Below are positions 16,227-28,544 of a stretch of DNA of 64,000 nt, in pieces (positions within the stretch are counted from its first letter, which is position 1; each line of letters starts with the position of its first letter). The DNA lies in the NCBI RefSeq assembly GCF_964340395.1, contig NC_135553.1, positions 315,001 to 379,000 on the forward strand, in the 5' to 3' direction. Below the pieces are notes generated by a model, which worked only from the letters and a program-made list of their open reading frames with translations, did not search any database and was not told the DNA's origin. The DNA comes from Glandiceps talaboti. Taxonomy: Eukaryota > Hemichordata > Enteropneusta > Spengelidae. The position numbers were made by a program, and so were the translations under genes.

Positions 16227-16726
16227 TTAAGTGTTTGCATCAGCAAATGAGGACATTTCCCACAATTGACTTTCACCTGTTTGCCGACAGTAGTGAACTA
16301 TATTGACCATGACAACACAATATTTAATAGCATTTTAGGTGCCCCTCCCTTCCACCTCCACAGACTGCTTGAAACAATCCCAATCTTACAAGGAAGGAAG
16401 AAATTTTAACTGAAGATATCGGTGAGTACGAAGTCCCCATATTATAACATCTTTGAGTGGGGGTTGTTTCCTATCCATAGTTCAGTTATGTCTGTCAGTG
16501 TGTGGACAGCCATATTTCGGACACTAAACACCCATGACTTACAGTAATATATACCAAACCCAGCACACACCAAACACCATGTGGCACATACCCACTTCAC
16601 TTAATTTGTGACCTTGACATTTTATTGCAAAATAGCAGCCATTGAACACACCGTGCCCCCCCCCCCCCATCAATACAATAATACACTTTGAATCGTTATG
16701 ATAAAGTATGACCCAATTTGTTTTTT

Positions 16727-16795
16727 ACCATGAAGGTCCCTATAGTGATGTGCATTTGGTCTTTACCATAAAGGTCCCTATAGTGATGTGCATTA
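16727..16795. repeat. 36-bp direct duplication
   Basis: Two adjacent units share AAGGTCCCTATAGTGATGTG followed by CATT. Confidence 0.85.
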
Positions 16796-16879
16796 TTGGA
16801 ATATGGTATCTGATAGTTGTGTAAGGTTTGATTTTGAAAAATCCAAGCAGATAAAGCTATACATTAGTACATTCAACAT

Positions 16880-17716
16880 TTTGGATCTTTTGACCTTGAA
16901 AGCAGTGGTTATGGTCAAAGGGTACATTATTATCTGAAAAGTCGTGGATTTTGTTGAGACATTCAAATGAGGACTATATAAGTACAAAGCTTCCAGAGAA
17001 AATGAAAACAATGTGAATTTTTGCGACAAGAATGGCCATCATTTGACCATTAGTGTCAATACCACATACCAAAAGTGATAAATGCTGACTCAAATCACTA
17101 ACGTTAGTACCACATTTGTTCGAAATCAGGAAGTGAATGTAGGTGTGCATACACACTTTGAATATTTTTAGCTATTTGACTTTTAGACTTTTGCTTGTAG
17201 CTATTTAACTTTAACGAAAAAACAATATCACCCTATGCATGTACACTTAAGTTCAGGGTCTCATAATTATAAATGTGTTGACTGGGAAACATGAGTGTAG
17301 ATACTTACATGGGGTCTCTATCTATTGTGCTTCCAGTGTGAGAGGTAAAAATGAATGTTTACGACAAAAATAGCCACCGTCAAGACAAAATGAAGTGATG
17401 TGCACATACAGCGTTGTATGAACTACAACATGTATACCCGATATTTAACAATATTTAGTACAAAGTGGTCCATTTATGTCCCCTATGTATATGCATTTTA
17501 ACAACGCAATGCCTATTTGACATTGAAGATGTGGGTCAAAGTCAAGGTGTCATTAGAAAGCTCGTCATTGATAGCATAGGTGTAGACACTAAAATAGGTG
17601 TCAATCTACTAAGCTTTCGATGTTACTAGGCAAAATGTGAATTTTTATGACAAAAGTTGCCACCATTTTGGACGTTATCCCGAGAGTCAAGAAATGAAAC
17701 GACACGCATCGTAAAA
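16880..17716. repeat. Degenerate tandem repeat of about 300 bp, three units
   Basis: Landmarks such as GAATTTTTGCGACAAGAATG near 17017, GAATGTTTACGACAAAAATA near 17351 and GAATTTTTATGACAAAAGTT near 17639 recur with similar preceding sequence. The units are strongly diverged. The rest of 14900-17716 shows no gene. Confidence 0.45.
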
Positions 17717-17853
17717 TCGTACTGTATTGGCCGAAAAAAATGAGAGAAATGAAACCAGATAAATAGTACATATGGATATATGGATAAAGCATGGTGGATC
17801 TGTAGTATATAGCGACTGGCATCTTAAGTGATAAACTGTTTTCGTGCTTTTAG

Positions 17854-18055
17854 AGTCATCGTAAATTTTCGGCTCCCCGTCACGGTTCTCTGGGATTTCT
17901 TCCCCGTAAGAGGAGTAAACGCCATAGAGGTATTAGCTGAACATGGAAGGCTTTCCCCAAAGATGATTAGTCAAAACCATGTCACCTGACTGCATTTATT
18001 GGCTACAAAGCTGGTATGACTCATATCGTCAGAGATGTGGACAGACCTGGATCGA
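17854..18055 (+). pseudogene. Orphan, broken copy of RPL3 exon 2
   Basis: This 202-nt copy of RPL3 exon 2 keeps the acceptor AG and the donor GTAAG but has a 9-nt net insertion after CGCCATAGAGG and two in-frame stops (one TGA in the inserted part, one TAG where exon 2 has CAG). It lies in a duplicated block (17717-18126) matching 18845-19246, which holds the functional exon 2 of copy B. It sits upstream of copy B's exon 1, so it is unlikely to be spliced. It records a local duplication when copy B was built. Confidence 0.85.
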
Positions 18056-18126
18056 GTAAGTTTATTTTAATTTTCATTCTGAAAAGTGTGTTGTTTTGTG
18101 AAAATGTGGTGGTATACTGAAATACT

Positions 18127-18704
18127 CCGCGTCTTTCTGACAGTACTGCAAAGGTGTGATTTAACTATGCGCATCGTCTTTTCAGTGATGAGTGCTGAAT
18201 GTACACAAAATGCGACAATCTTCTGTTTGAATGTGCCGCCATCTTTTGTTTTTCACGCACAACATGCAAAATACAGTTCGGCGCAGGTAGGGCCAGCGCG
18301 CCCTGGCCAAACAATGACAAAACGTTTTGACTACCGAACGCGCCCCTGTTGTGCTACAACACCATTGGCGCAATTTTTATTCGATCTCGTACATGTTCAA
18401 TACAGACTGTCATATTATTCAAATCTAAAAGAAAGGATGGCAATTCTATGGAATTCTGTGAGCTGTAGCCTATATTCGACCATCTTTCCTTCCAATCAAA
18501 GCGAAACTAAGTGAAACTTCAAAATACAGGATAGTACATGTAGTATAAATGACCAACACAGTGTACCGTGACACGTCTGTATATTTGCTTCTAGCTTTGT
18601 TTACGTAATGATATCTGTACCTGCTTTCTGAACTTTGTACAAGGTTAATCGGGTCAGGGAGTGATAAGCTCCGATAAATATCTGTCTTTTCTAAAGCTGA
18701 AAAC
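18127..18704 (+). promoter_or_regulatory. Upstream region of RPL3 copy B
   Basis: This stretch separates the orphan exon block from the ATG of copy B. A pyrimidine stretch TCTGTCTTTTCT at 18681-18692 may be the 5'-TOP start of the transcript. Open frames here are short and unsupported. Confidence 0.4.
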
Positions 18705-21700
18705 ATGGTGAGTACATATGGTGGCAAGGCGTGCCCGCAAAATCCGTCGAATCCAGCGTGAAATTAAGGCCATCCATTCAATTTTACCGAAGAAATGAAA
18801 AGAAAAAACATTAGTTAATCAATAAAAACCTATATGTTCTAAACTCGTACTGTATTGGCCGAAAAAAAATGAGAGAAATGAAACCAGATAAATAGTACAT
18901 ATGGATATATGGATAAAACATGGTGGATCTGTAGTATATAGCGACTGGCATCTTAAGTGATAAACTGTTTTCGTGCTTTTAGAGTCATCGTAAATTTTCG
19001 GCTCCCCGTCACGGTTCTCTGGGATTCCTTCCCCGTAAGAGGAGTAAACGCCATAGAGGCAAGCTGAAGGCTTTCCCCAAAGATGACCAGTCCAAACCAT
19101 GTCACCTGACTGCATTTATTGGCTACAAAGCTGGTATGACTCATATTGTCAGAGATGTGGACAGACCTGGATCGAGTAAGTTTATTTTAATTTTCATTCT
19201 GAAAAGTGTGTTGTTTTGTGAAAATGTGGTTGTATACTGAAATACTGTGGAATAGAATGATAGATGGGGTGTAGTAGTCTATTTAAGAACGTTTTACTCC
19301 GTAAGCCTTTATTGCTAGTCTGGAGAAGTACTTCAAAGCATAACCCGATTTATAAACTCAACTTTACTGAAAACGTGGAAATCGATGTAATGAAGCAAAG
19401 AGCGAGGGCCGAGCGTATTGTAAAAAAAGATTAATGTATGTGAATTTAATTTTTAATGCCAATTCTGTATACGTACTACAGCTAGTCATGAAATCATCGA
19501 CGATCAACGAATGGTCTTTCAGCTCATTTTCTCGTTCCGTTTTTAACAGAGGTAAATAAAAAAGAAATTGTTGAAGCTGTTACTATCGTGGAAACTCCGC
19601 CATTGGTTATCGTAGGAATTGTCGGGTACATAGAGACACCTCGAGGGATGAGAACTCTCAAAACTGTCTGGGCTGAACATCTTAGTGAAGAATGTAAGAG
19701 ACGTTTCTATAAGAACTGGTAAGGAGTTTCCTTTAATAGTGAAACAATGTTTTCTTTAAATATATTGAAAAGCAAGTTTTTATCGACGTGAAAGAATTTT
19801 AGAAAAGTGTAATAAACACGATACTGATTACTATTTTGAGGGCTATAAAGGTAGCAATATAGTGAACATGACAGTCTTCTGTAAAAACAAAACAAACAAA
19901 CAACACCTTGAATGCACCTTAGGTACACGTTTGTTGAAGACCCAAAATGTTAGTTACATGTGGTATGGAGACGGGTTTCATTTACTGCTAAAGAGTTTAA
20001 GGCATATTTAGTGATCATTGAGGTGCTATATAGTTTCATCGCCTTTTCATTTCTGCCCCCTTTTCGATGTAGTTTCTTCGCTTGAATGTAGAATATAGTG
20101 ACATATTTTGGGCTTGTATAGAAATGGGTCTCCTCTCGCTGTGATGATGAGGCCCATTATTGTTTCTTTTATCACCATATAGGTATCGTGCAAAGAAGAA
20201 GGCATTTACCAAGAGTTCCAAGAAATGGGCTGATGAAGCTGGCAAAAAAGCTATTGAAAATGAATTAAACGCAATGAAGAAATACTGCAAGATCATCCGT
20301 GTAATCGCACACACTCAGGTGAGCTTTCAATAAAACGTTCTTGCATGCACCACAATTGTACGGATAGAAGCTAGTACACATACTTGTAATGGTCATTATT
20401 ACAGTCCACCGTTTAAATATTGTGATAGTGACAAAGACAAGTCGCGAGGTAGTTTTCCATCCCTGTCAAATAATTGTCCATTTCCCGTATTTGCATCATC
20501 ATTTGTTACTGTTGATATAGGTCAGTGACCTGTACAAAGTTCCAATTGGTGAGATGTAAGTGTTAATCCAGTGCGAAATTTCCACGGCGGTAGTTTCTGA
20601 AATATGGGTCAATGGTAAAGTCATACAGACATGGTGCTGATTTCCAGTAATTATCAAGTCTTGATTTGAAACAGTCAATGGTCAGAGCATTCACAACATC
20701 TTCAGCCAAATTGTTCAAACTTAAGGTTGAAAGACTCAGTAAGTGAAAAAACACCGGCGGATATCCACTAGTGATGGTGTTTTAAGTTTCTTCAACTTGA
20801 AGGAGTGTCCACGATTTGTAGGGTTCACTACGATATTGAAAGGAGATTGGGTTTTGTAGAAATCATGTGTGTATTTGTAAACTTCAATCATGTCGCCGCG
20901 AACACGTCTGTAAGTTAAACTTGGTAACTTCAAGGCGTTTAGTCTGTCCGGGTATGACATTGAAGATGCAGGCTCACCTTGCAGTGATCCTGAAAGTGAC
21001 AGCCTCAGCCTAGTATGCGGCTAAACTGTAGATATTGCAGAAAAAACAACTGCATACTAGATGCGATAGTTTTTCGGGGAGTGAGAGTACTATGCTTACA
21101 ATAAAGGTACAGTTCAAAGAAAACTTAGTATGTAGAATTGCATTTGTGAATTGTGTGTGTGTAGGGGGAGTCACTGTTTTTCAGGCATAGTAGAGGGGTT
21201 GGGTCAGAATTTTTTGTGCAACAATTGGAGGGGGTCTATATTTTTCATGCATCAGTCTTATGAAAAACACCGTCCTGTAATTTATATCCAGTCATGCGAG
21301 TGACAATTACTAATAACAGCAAAGTTGACCACGGCGAAACTCACATACTTCGAAGTAGAGTAACTGCCTGGAATAACCTGTCGACGGACTGTTCACATTT
21401 ACCGCTCTACAAGACTACTGTACGTTACAGGATCGCTCTAAATAACTGACTGCTCGAACAAATGAAATGAACAGAATGTCTGCCGACCATAGTGCAACCT
21501 GCAAGTTACACTCATACAGGTGGATAGAGTACACATGATAGGTCGATAGCTTACACAGTGGAATGCATATATGAATGTAGAGAACAAAAGCATAAAATAA
21601 AGCCATAATGAGGGCGCCATCTATACCTCGGCTACAACTGTGATAACTCAATGGGAATATAATAGATTGACGACTTTCTTGAAAGTAGAGATGTGAATAA

Positions 21701-24700
21701 CCTAATTTCTGTAATGATTTCAAAACACTTAGCCAAGCGACTTTTCTCAAAAAACACCACGAAGAAACTTTCATATATACGGTTGACTCGAGTGACTCGA
21801 TTTTAAATAAATTGTTCCCCGAGGCACATTCTAGTATAACTTATTTCACGATTATTCATTAAAATTATTTTTTTTATCTTGATCCATATTCCACATCTGC
21901 TCACAACATTTTCTTTTTTACGTGTTTTCAGATGCGTCTGATGAACCAGAGACAAAAGAAGGCACACATTGTTGAAGTCCAAGTCAATGGTGGTGATATC
22001 GCAGCTAAAGTGGACTGGGCACGTGAAAAGTTGGAATCTCAAGTTCCAATAGATCAAGTGTTTGTCCAGGATGAGATGATTGATGTCATTGGTGTTACCA
22101 AGGGTAAAGGATTCAAAGGTAAGAATATTAACAAACTTGGTTTTCTTTAAGTTACATTTATCGAAATCAAATTAATATCAACTGAATATGCCTGCGAGAC
22201 CAATCAAAACAAACCTCCACAGACCTCAAAAAAGGAACATGAACTATAAATGATTTGTAGTCCTAGTTTCGGACTTTTTGCGATCATGGTGGATTTCGAT
22301 TACAATGTCCACTTTGTGGAGATGACATACTCACAGTAGAAACCAACCAACGTGAATGCCAAAATGACATATCGTAGAAATAAAAGGTTTTAAATTCAGC
22401 CTCATTGGGAGCAAGCTCATGTCATTTCTTATTGAACTCGTACTTATCGCCTCAAGTTCCAGTCTCCTCACGAAGTATGCATTCTCTGTAGTTGGACTGA
22501 CCTTTGTTTATTCAACAAACCCATTATTAAGACAGTTACCGTGAAAGAAGTTCTTCAATATGTGTAATGTGTCGGTATTAACCTAGCAACACGGACAATT
22601 GTCATATGTTTCATTCTGAAATGTAGAGTTTCGTCCATTCATTTTTAACCTAATTGTTGAATTTCTGATGACAATATCATGATTTTTGAATCTCAATTGA
22701 CGAATAAATAAGTGACATTTCGTTATTCCTTACACATACAGGTGTGACATCACGTTGGGGTACTAAGAAACTGCCACGTAAAACCCACAAAGGTCTCCGT
22801 AAAGTTGCCTGTATTGGTGCCTGGCATCCAGCTCGTGTCGGTTATGGTGTTGCCCGTGCCGGTCAGAAGGGTTACCATCATCGTACTGAAATCAATAAGA
22901 AAATTTACCGTGTTGGTAAAGCAGTAGTTAAAAAGGATGGCAAAGAAGTAAAAGACAGTGGCACCACCGAGTACGATCACACAGAGAAAGCAATCACTCC
23001 TATGGTAAGATATGCAAGGAGATACAGATTAGTGGATAACCCATAACGTATCAATAGCATATACCCTTAGGTCATGGGATCGAACACAAAAGTAACAAAG
23101 GAAAAAAGAATGACACCAAGAGTATTTCTATCCAAGGCTGGGAATTGGTGGGGTCGGGGGTTGGGGGTTGGGTTGGGTTCACATTTTACAAATTGATTCG
23201 GGGGGAGGAGGAGGTCCATGTTTTAAAAAGTGGGATTAGGGGAGGGCCACATTTTACTTTGACTCCTTGTATCGTCTAGCTTTGCGTTAGGGTTAGGGTT
23301 AGGGTTAGGGTTAGGGTTAGGGTTAGGGTTAGGCTACGTACTGTAATTTCAGACCATATCAATCAATCTCTGCTGACAACCATGTAGGGAATTAATTGTA
23401 GTAAAACGGGAATGGTTAGGGTAAGATATTAGGAACTATGTTATTGAGATCTTGACTTCGATCCCAACAATGTCGTAAGTGTGCTCATCTAGTGTTTTGG
23501 TCTTCAGATCATCCAATAAGATCTAAACAAATTAAGGTATTGATTAATGCAGTGCCTTCACAATAATTCACTGTTAGTGGTGTTAGTAGTTGCATTTGGA
23601 AATAACTTATGCCTTTAACACGTTCGATGTGGTGTTATTAGTTGCATTTGGAAATAACTTATGCCTTTAACACGTTCGATGTGGTGGCAGCGGTGGGATT
23701 TAGTCCTTTAAATCTCGTTTCTAGGACTAGTCAGTCTAGTGTCCTTTTCGTGCCTAATGTTTTTGAAATATTTTAACAGAGGAGGGTCATGTTTTAGCGA
23801 AAAGAAATTGAGGGGCCTAGGCCTGATTTCCCCGGTAATTATTGAAGGCTTCCCTAGTTATAAGCGTCTTCAAATGGTAACTGTAAAAGTGGCGGAAATT
23901 GAATAAATTATACGATGTTTATTTTTTCTCGTTCTTTCTTTGACCGTCAGGGAGGTTTTCCACACTATGGCGTGGTCAAGAATGATTTCTTGATGCTGAA
24001 AGGATGTGTTATTGGACCCAAGAAACGAGTGCTCACATTGCGAAAGGTAGGACGGTTACGTAGTATCAGATCAATATGGATTGTAACACCCATCTCCTGT
24101 AACCATGGCAACAACATGTATATTATTGACTATAATACGACTAAACAATAACAATTACATTACTACAACCACCGCCATCAATAACAATTACACCACCACC
24201 ACCGCCACCGCCAAAACCATCAAACACATTATGAATTCTTCTTTATACACTAAAAAGTATATATGTTTGGCGTGATGAATATTTACATTCATTCCTTTGT
24301 CATTTCCACAGTCTCTACTTGTGCAAACTTCACGTAGAGCGACAGAAAAGATCAAGTTGAAGTTCATTGACACCTCATCCAAATTTGGCCATGGTCGCTT
24401 CCAGACTCCAGAGGAAAAGGCGAAGTTCATGGTATGTTCAAGTCTAGATGTTCGTTTGTTCATCCATATGTCATATCTCCGGGACCGATACACATTTTTA
24501 TTTATTTATTTATTTATGCGTCCATTAATATGTTCACCTATTTAGTCATACATTTATGTAATGTGTAGATATACAATGTATAAACAAGTACAAGATCTGC
24601 TCTCTTTAATTGATGACGTCAGCACATCCATTTCAAATGATACTGATTAACGTATAAACTAATCTTCGTCTTTTAACAGGGTCCATTGAAGAAAGAATTG

Positions 24701-24718
24701 ATGAAGAAGGAAAAATGA
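18705..24718 (+). CDS. RPL3: Ribosomal protein L3 (uL3), copy B
   Basis: This is the second complete RPL3 gene. Nine exons join in frame: 18705-18707 (ATG only), 18983-19175, 19550-19718, 20183-20318, 21932-22118, 22742-23004, 23951-24046, 24312-24431, 24680-24718, giving 401 aa. Exon lengths equal those of copy A except the last, which ends [12 protein letters not shown]. All uL3 landmark blocks are intact, so the protein should be functional. By hand count exon 5 differs from copy A at 1 of 187 positions, while exon 3 differs at about 32 of 169. The central part of copy A exon 6 ([20 protein letters not shown]) is replaced by a different sequence ([20 protein letters not shown]). Its introns lack the snoRNAs of copy A. 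Vertebrates have a separate RPL3L paralogue, and this looks like an independent tandem duplication. Confidence 0.97.
20124..20157 (+). promoter_or_regulatory. Conserved hairpin in RPL3B intron 3, before exon 4
   Basis: ATGGGTCTC (20124-20132) pairs with GAGGCCCAT (20149-20157) across a 16-nt loop, with one G-U wobble. It matches the copy A hairpin in sequence, pairing and its exact 25-nt distance to exon 4. Confidence 0.6.
20540..20985 (-). mobile_element. LINE fragment, C-terminal tail of the reverse transcriptase ORF
   Basis: The minus strand encodes the typical tail of CR1/L2-type LINE proteins: [43 protein letters not shown], then after a frameshift [20 protein letters not shown] and LDNYW. 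Only this 3' part is present, in intron 4 of RPL3 copy B, opposite to the host gene. Confidence 0.8.
23287..23333 (+). repeat. Interstitial telomeric repeat (TTAGGG)n
   Basis: Seven perfect TTAGGG units plus a partial one lie in intron 6 of RPL3 copy B. A G-rich stretch precedes it (about 23150-23250). The transcript would carry UUAGGG repeats, which can form G-quadruplexes. Confidence 0.95.
23577..23688. repeat. Two-copy tandem repeat of about 53 bp
   Basis: The block TTGCATTTGGAAATAACTTA and following CACGTTCGATGTGGTG occurs twice in a row, near-identical, so it is recent. It lies in intron 6 of RPL3 copy B. Confidence 0.9.
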
Positions 24719-24784
24719 CCCATCAAATAATAACTAATGTAGTCTGCCATTTCTGTGCACGTCTCTCACATTTTGTGAACAATG

Positions 24785-24790
24785 AATAAA
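24785..24790 (+). terminator. Polyadenylation signal of RPL3 copy B
   Basis: AATAAA lies about 67 nt after the stop, with another at about 24793. Confidence 0.8.
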
Positions 24791-24872
24791 AAATAAACCA
24801 GATATACACTGGAACTATCGTTTCTTTGATTGATTCTTGAGTGCACATGATACAAGGGTTACAATAGTTTAG

Positions 24873-24875
<3 letters not shown>

Positions 24876-24922
<47 letters not shown>

Positions 24923-25168
24923 TACACGCACGCACGCACACACGCACGCGCACGTACGTACATACATACATACATACATACATACATACATACATACATA
25001 CATACATACATACATGCATACACGCATACACGTGTATGTATGTATGTATGTATGTATGTATGTATGTATGTATGTATGTGTGTATGTATGCATGTATGTA
25101 TGTATGTATGTATGTATGTGTGTGTATGTATGTGTGTGTATGTATGTATGTATGTATGTATATATAGT
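24876..25168. repeat. CA / ACAT / TATG compound microsatellite
   Basis: A CA run is followed by an ACAT run and then, in inverted sense, TATG runs up to the 3' end of the neighbouring LINE. Long frames across it in all phases are artefacts. Confidence 0.95.
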
Positions 25169-26825
25169 ATTTATTTGTCTTAAGGCCACCGGCCAATATG
25201 ACACAATACATAATGCAATTTTAACAATATAGAAATATGAACAGGATAAACAAAAAAAAGAAAGTAAACGTTCTATACACTCATTGAAACAATTTTACAG
25301 AAAATATTCTTTTCTCAAGTTAATGGCTTTAAACACAAATTTACCGAGATTTCGTAAAACTGTTTGTGACTCTGACTTCATTAATGTACAAAATTTATCT
25401 TCTGTAGGAAAAATATAGTAATACTGCTCATCAAGGTAAAAGATATCTCAAGTTCTGATACAGTGGACATACAAATATGACATGGTATTCATCCTCTATA
25501 CCCTGTGTACAAATTTCACAGATTCTGTTATCAATGTCAACACCAGTATAAATACCCTCTTGAACTCTTAAACCGAGACATGAACATCTCAATCTGGCTA
25601 ACGCATGTCTATACTTTAAATCTGTAATCTCCATCAAGTATTTCTCTGGCTCCAGCATACTTTTGAAATTACGATATGTTTTGAGTCTGTCTTTTGTGCA
25701 TATTTCACTATACCATTCCTGTTTGTAAACATCAGTTACACGTTGTTTGAATTCCGAAATGAACGATGCCATGTCCCCTACACCTTGATGAAGCCAAACT
25801 ATGCCAAAGCCATATGAGCAAAGGACATGTTTGATCTCTGTGGCCCATGATGAGTGACCATTTTCGTCATTTTTAAACATGAGCTTGTATGCATGCGCGG
25901 CTAGTCTGTCATCTGAGAGCCCAGTAAGGCGTAACCAATACTTAATGCATTTTGTAATTGAGTTAATAAACAAGGGATATCTTCCACACTCCCCAAGTAC
26001 AGCTTCATTTGGAGTACTTTGGGTAACGCCTAAAAAATGTTTACAAAATTTTAAGTGTACCCTTTCTGTTATAACATATTGCTTATATCCCCAAATCTCA
26101 GTTCCGTACAATAATATTGGTGCAATAAGAGAATCAAACAGTTTAAAATAAACATCACGTTTGACGGTACCAACTTTTCGTTCGAACTTAAAAATTGAAT
26201 ACATTGCTTTCCGTGCCTGAGCGGCTAAATTACCTACAGCTTTTGTCCATGTGTTCCTACATGACAACAATAAACCAAGATATTTGTATGATGTTACAAC
26301 ATCAATGACCTTTCCATTCATTTTCCAAATTTCACTCCTTGCATTATGACCCCCTTTGCGGAATACTACAACCTTTGTTTTGTCCGTGTTTATCTGGAGT
26401 TTCCACTTGTTACAAAATTCAGCAAGTACGTGAATCAATCTTTGCAAACCAATGACAGAGTCTGCGAAGAGTATAATGTCGTCTGCATAAAGTAAGATAA
26501 ATAAATCATACATTTCCTGTGTTAATTGTATACCCCTAACACCAACAGTTTTAATCATGCGATACAATTCATCAATGAAAAAGGAGAATAGCACAGGGCT
26601 TAAAACACTTCCTTGTCTTACACCAATGTTGCAATTAAAATAATCTGACACTCCCCCATCTAAACGCACACATGATTTGACATCACTATACATGGATTTG
26701 ACTACGTTATACATTTTGCCAGAGAGGCCAATAGACTGAAGTTTAAAAAACAGACATTTGTGATTAACGGAATCAAACGCTTTTGCAAAGTCCACAAACA
26801 GGCAGTAAAATTTCCCTCTCCTTCT
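25169..26825 (-). mobile_element. 5'-truncated non-LTR retrotransposon (LINE)
   Basis: The minus strand encodes most of a LINE reverse transcriptase. It starts within RT motif A ([12 protein letters not shown]) and continues through RQGSVLSPVLFSFFIDEL, the catalytic YADDI, the thumb region, and a C-terminal Cys-His zf-RVT-like motif (RICEICTQGIEDEYHVIFVC). A one-base frameshift near 25431 separates the last part, which resumes as YLDEQYYYIFPTED. The endonuclease and N-terminal RT motifs are missing, as usual after incomplete target-primed reverse transcription. Both sides are ACAT/TATG microsatellite. The clade is not certain. It is a dead copy with only modest coding decay, so probably fairly young. 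Confidence 0.92.
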
Positions 26826-27077
<252 letters not shown>

Positions 27078-28544
27078 CGGTTTTTGTAAACGTAATGCAA
27101 TAAGACTGAGCCCATTGTGGTTGAATAATTAATGACATGCTATGGGACCCCTCATAGCCGTGATTATCGGTCCATCGTTTACACAGATCACAGATACGAC
27201 ATGTATTTATCACACTGTGCTCTAAAAGGTTATGTATATTTTAGTACCAATACCATGCTTATAATTTTGCAAGATTTGGTTACCAGATATGACATTCATT
27301 TACAGGTGTACCGATGTGTTGTCCAATCAGAGTTTTAATTGTTATAAAACATGGTTCATTAGTTACATAAACCATTCATGTGACTGGTGTACATCATCTG
27401 CATTTCAATGCAATCGTCCTTGTCCCTGGCCCCGTCTTATCATTCGCGTATATCTATTAAAATACGGACCTTAGACAGTTTTATCCCACCATTAGCTTAA
27501 TGGTTAACTCGAAAGCTTCACAAATTCATGATTGGGTGAAATCGTATGTCCAGGTCACTGTCGGATTGGTCAAAGTATGAGTGAACAAACTTTAAGGTAT
27601 TGCGATAGGTGATAACGGCATTTTATTTGTTCCTACCTGACGAGTCAGTCATTCTTAAAATTCTCGTTTTCATGAATTTAAAAAATCTTCGAAGATAGAT
27701 ATTAGAGCATCGGATGTGATTACGGAACAGAAACACGGTCTTGCATTTTGAGGTTAGTCATATAAACTACAGTGGCTGCCACACGTTGCATGCAGTCTCA
27801 TGGGTCACATGCTGTAATTGCGTAATGCTAGAAAGACAGATGACCAGACGAAAGTTAAATCAATAATGTATTTTACAAATTTGTAACGCGCTATCTTATA
27901 ATAAGTGAAGTTTTTTTCTAGAGTTGATCACGTACTGACCTTGACATATCATACCAGACATACTGAACTTCAAAATTGTTGAAAAAAAAGATATGCCAGA
28001 ATAAGATTCGACATTTGTTTGTATCATAAATCATAAAACTTTATATTTTGCGCTCTGACACTGTAGTAAAATAAAGTTTCCAAAGTGTTCACAAATCGCA
28101 ACATCTGTAAGATGACAGGACATATGTAATGATATGATGAGAACCATTCGGATGGTTCGAAAACCCTAGGGTTCAGATTGCATCACCAACACATGTTCAA
28201 AGGTGTGACATAAAACAGCCGCCCTTTGATCCCTACAGCCACAGACAAGCTTAGCCTGAGTATGCAACGAAATATTTAAACTAGGTCACATGAACAAGCA
28301 GTTTATCTTATACAGCGGGAATGTGTAGAAAATATAGGTTTATTGTCAATAGTCCAAGAAAGCTTGAGAATGTTAGGTATCAGTGTTATGAATTGATTTT
28401 ACGTGTAATGGACGGACATGTACACATGATAGCATGACTTTAAATTTGTGTTTAGAACACCTGTGTTATATATCTGTCTTGACACAGATTTGTGAGGGGT
28501 GAGATTACGTCAACTGCACCGTGCAAAAATGTCAAAATGTCAAT

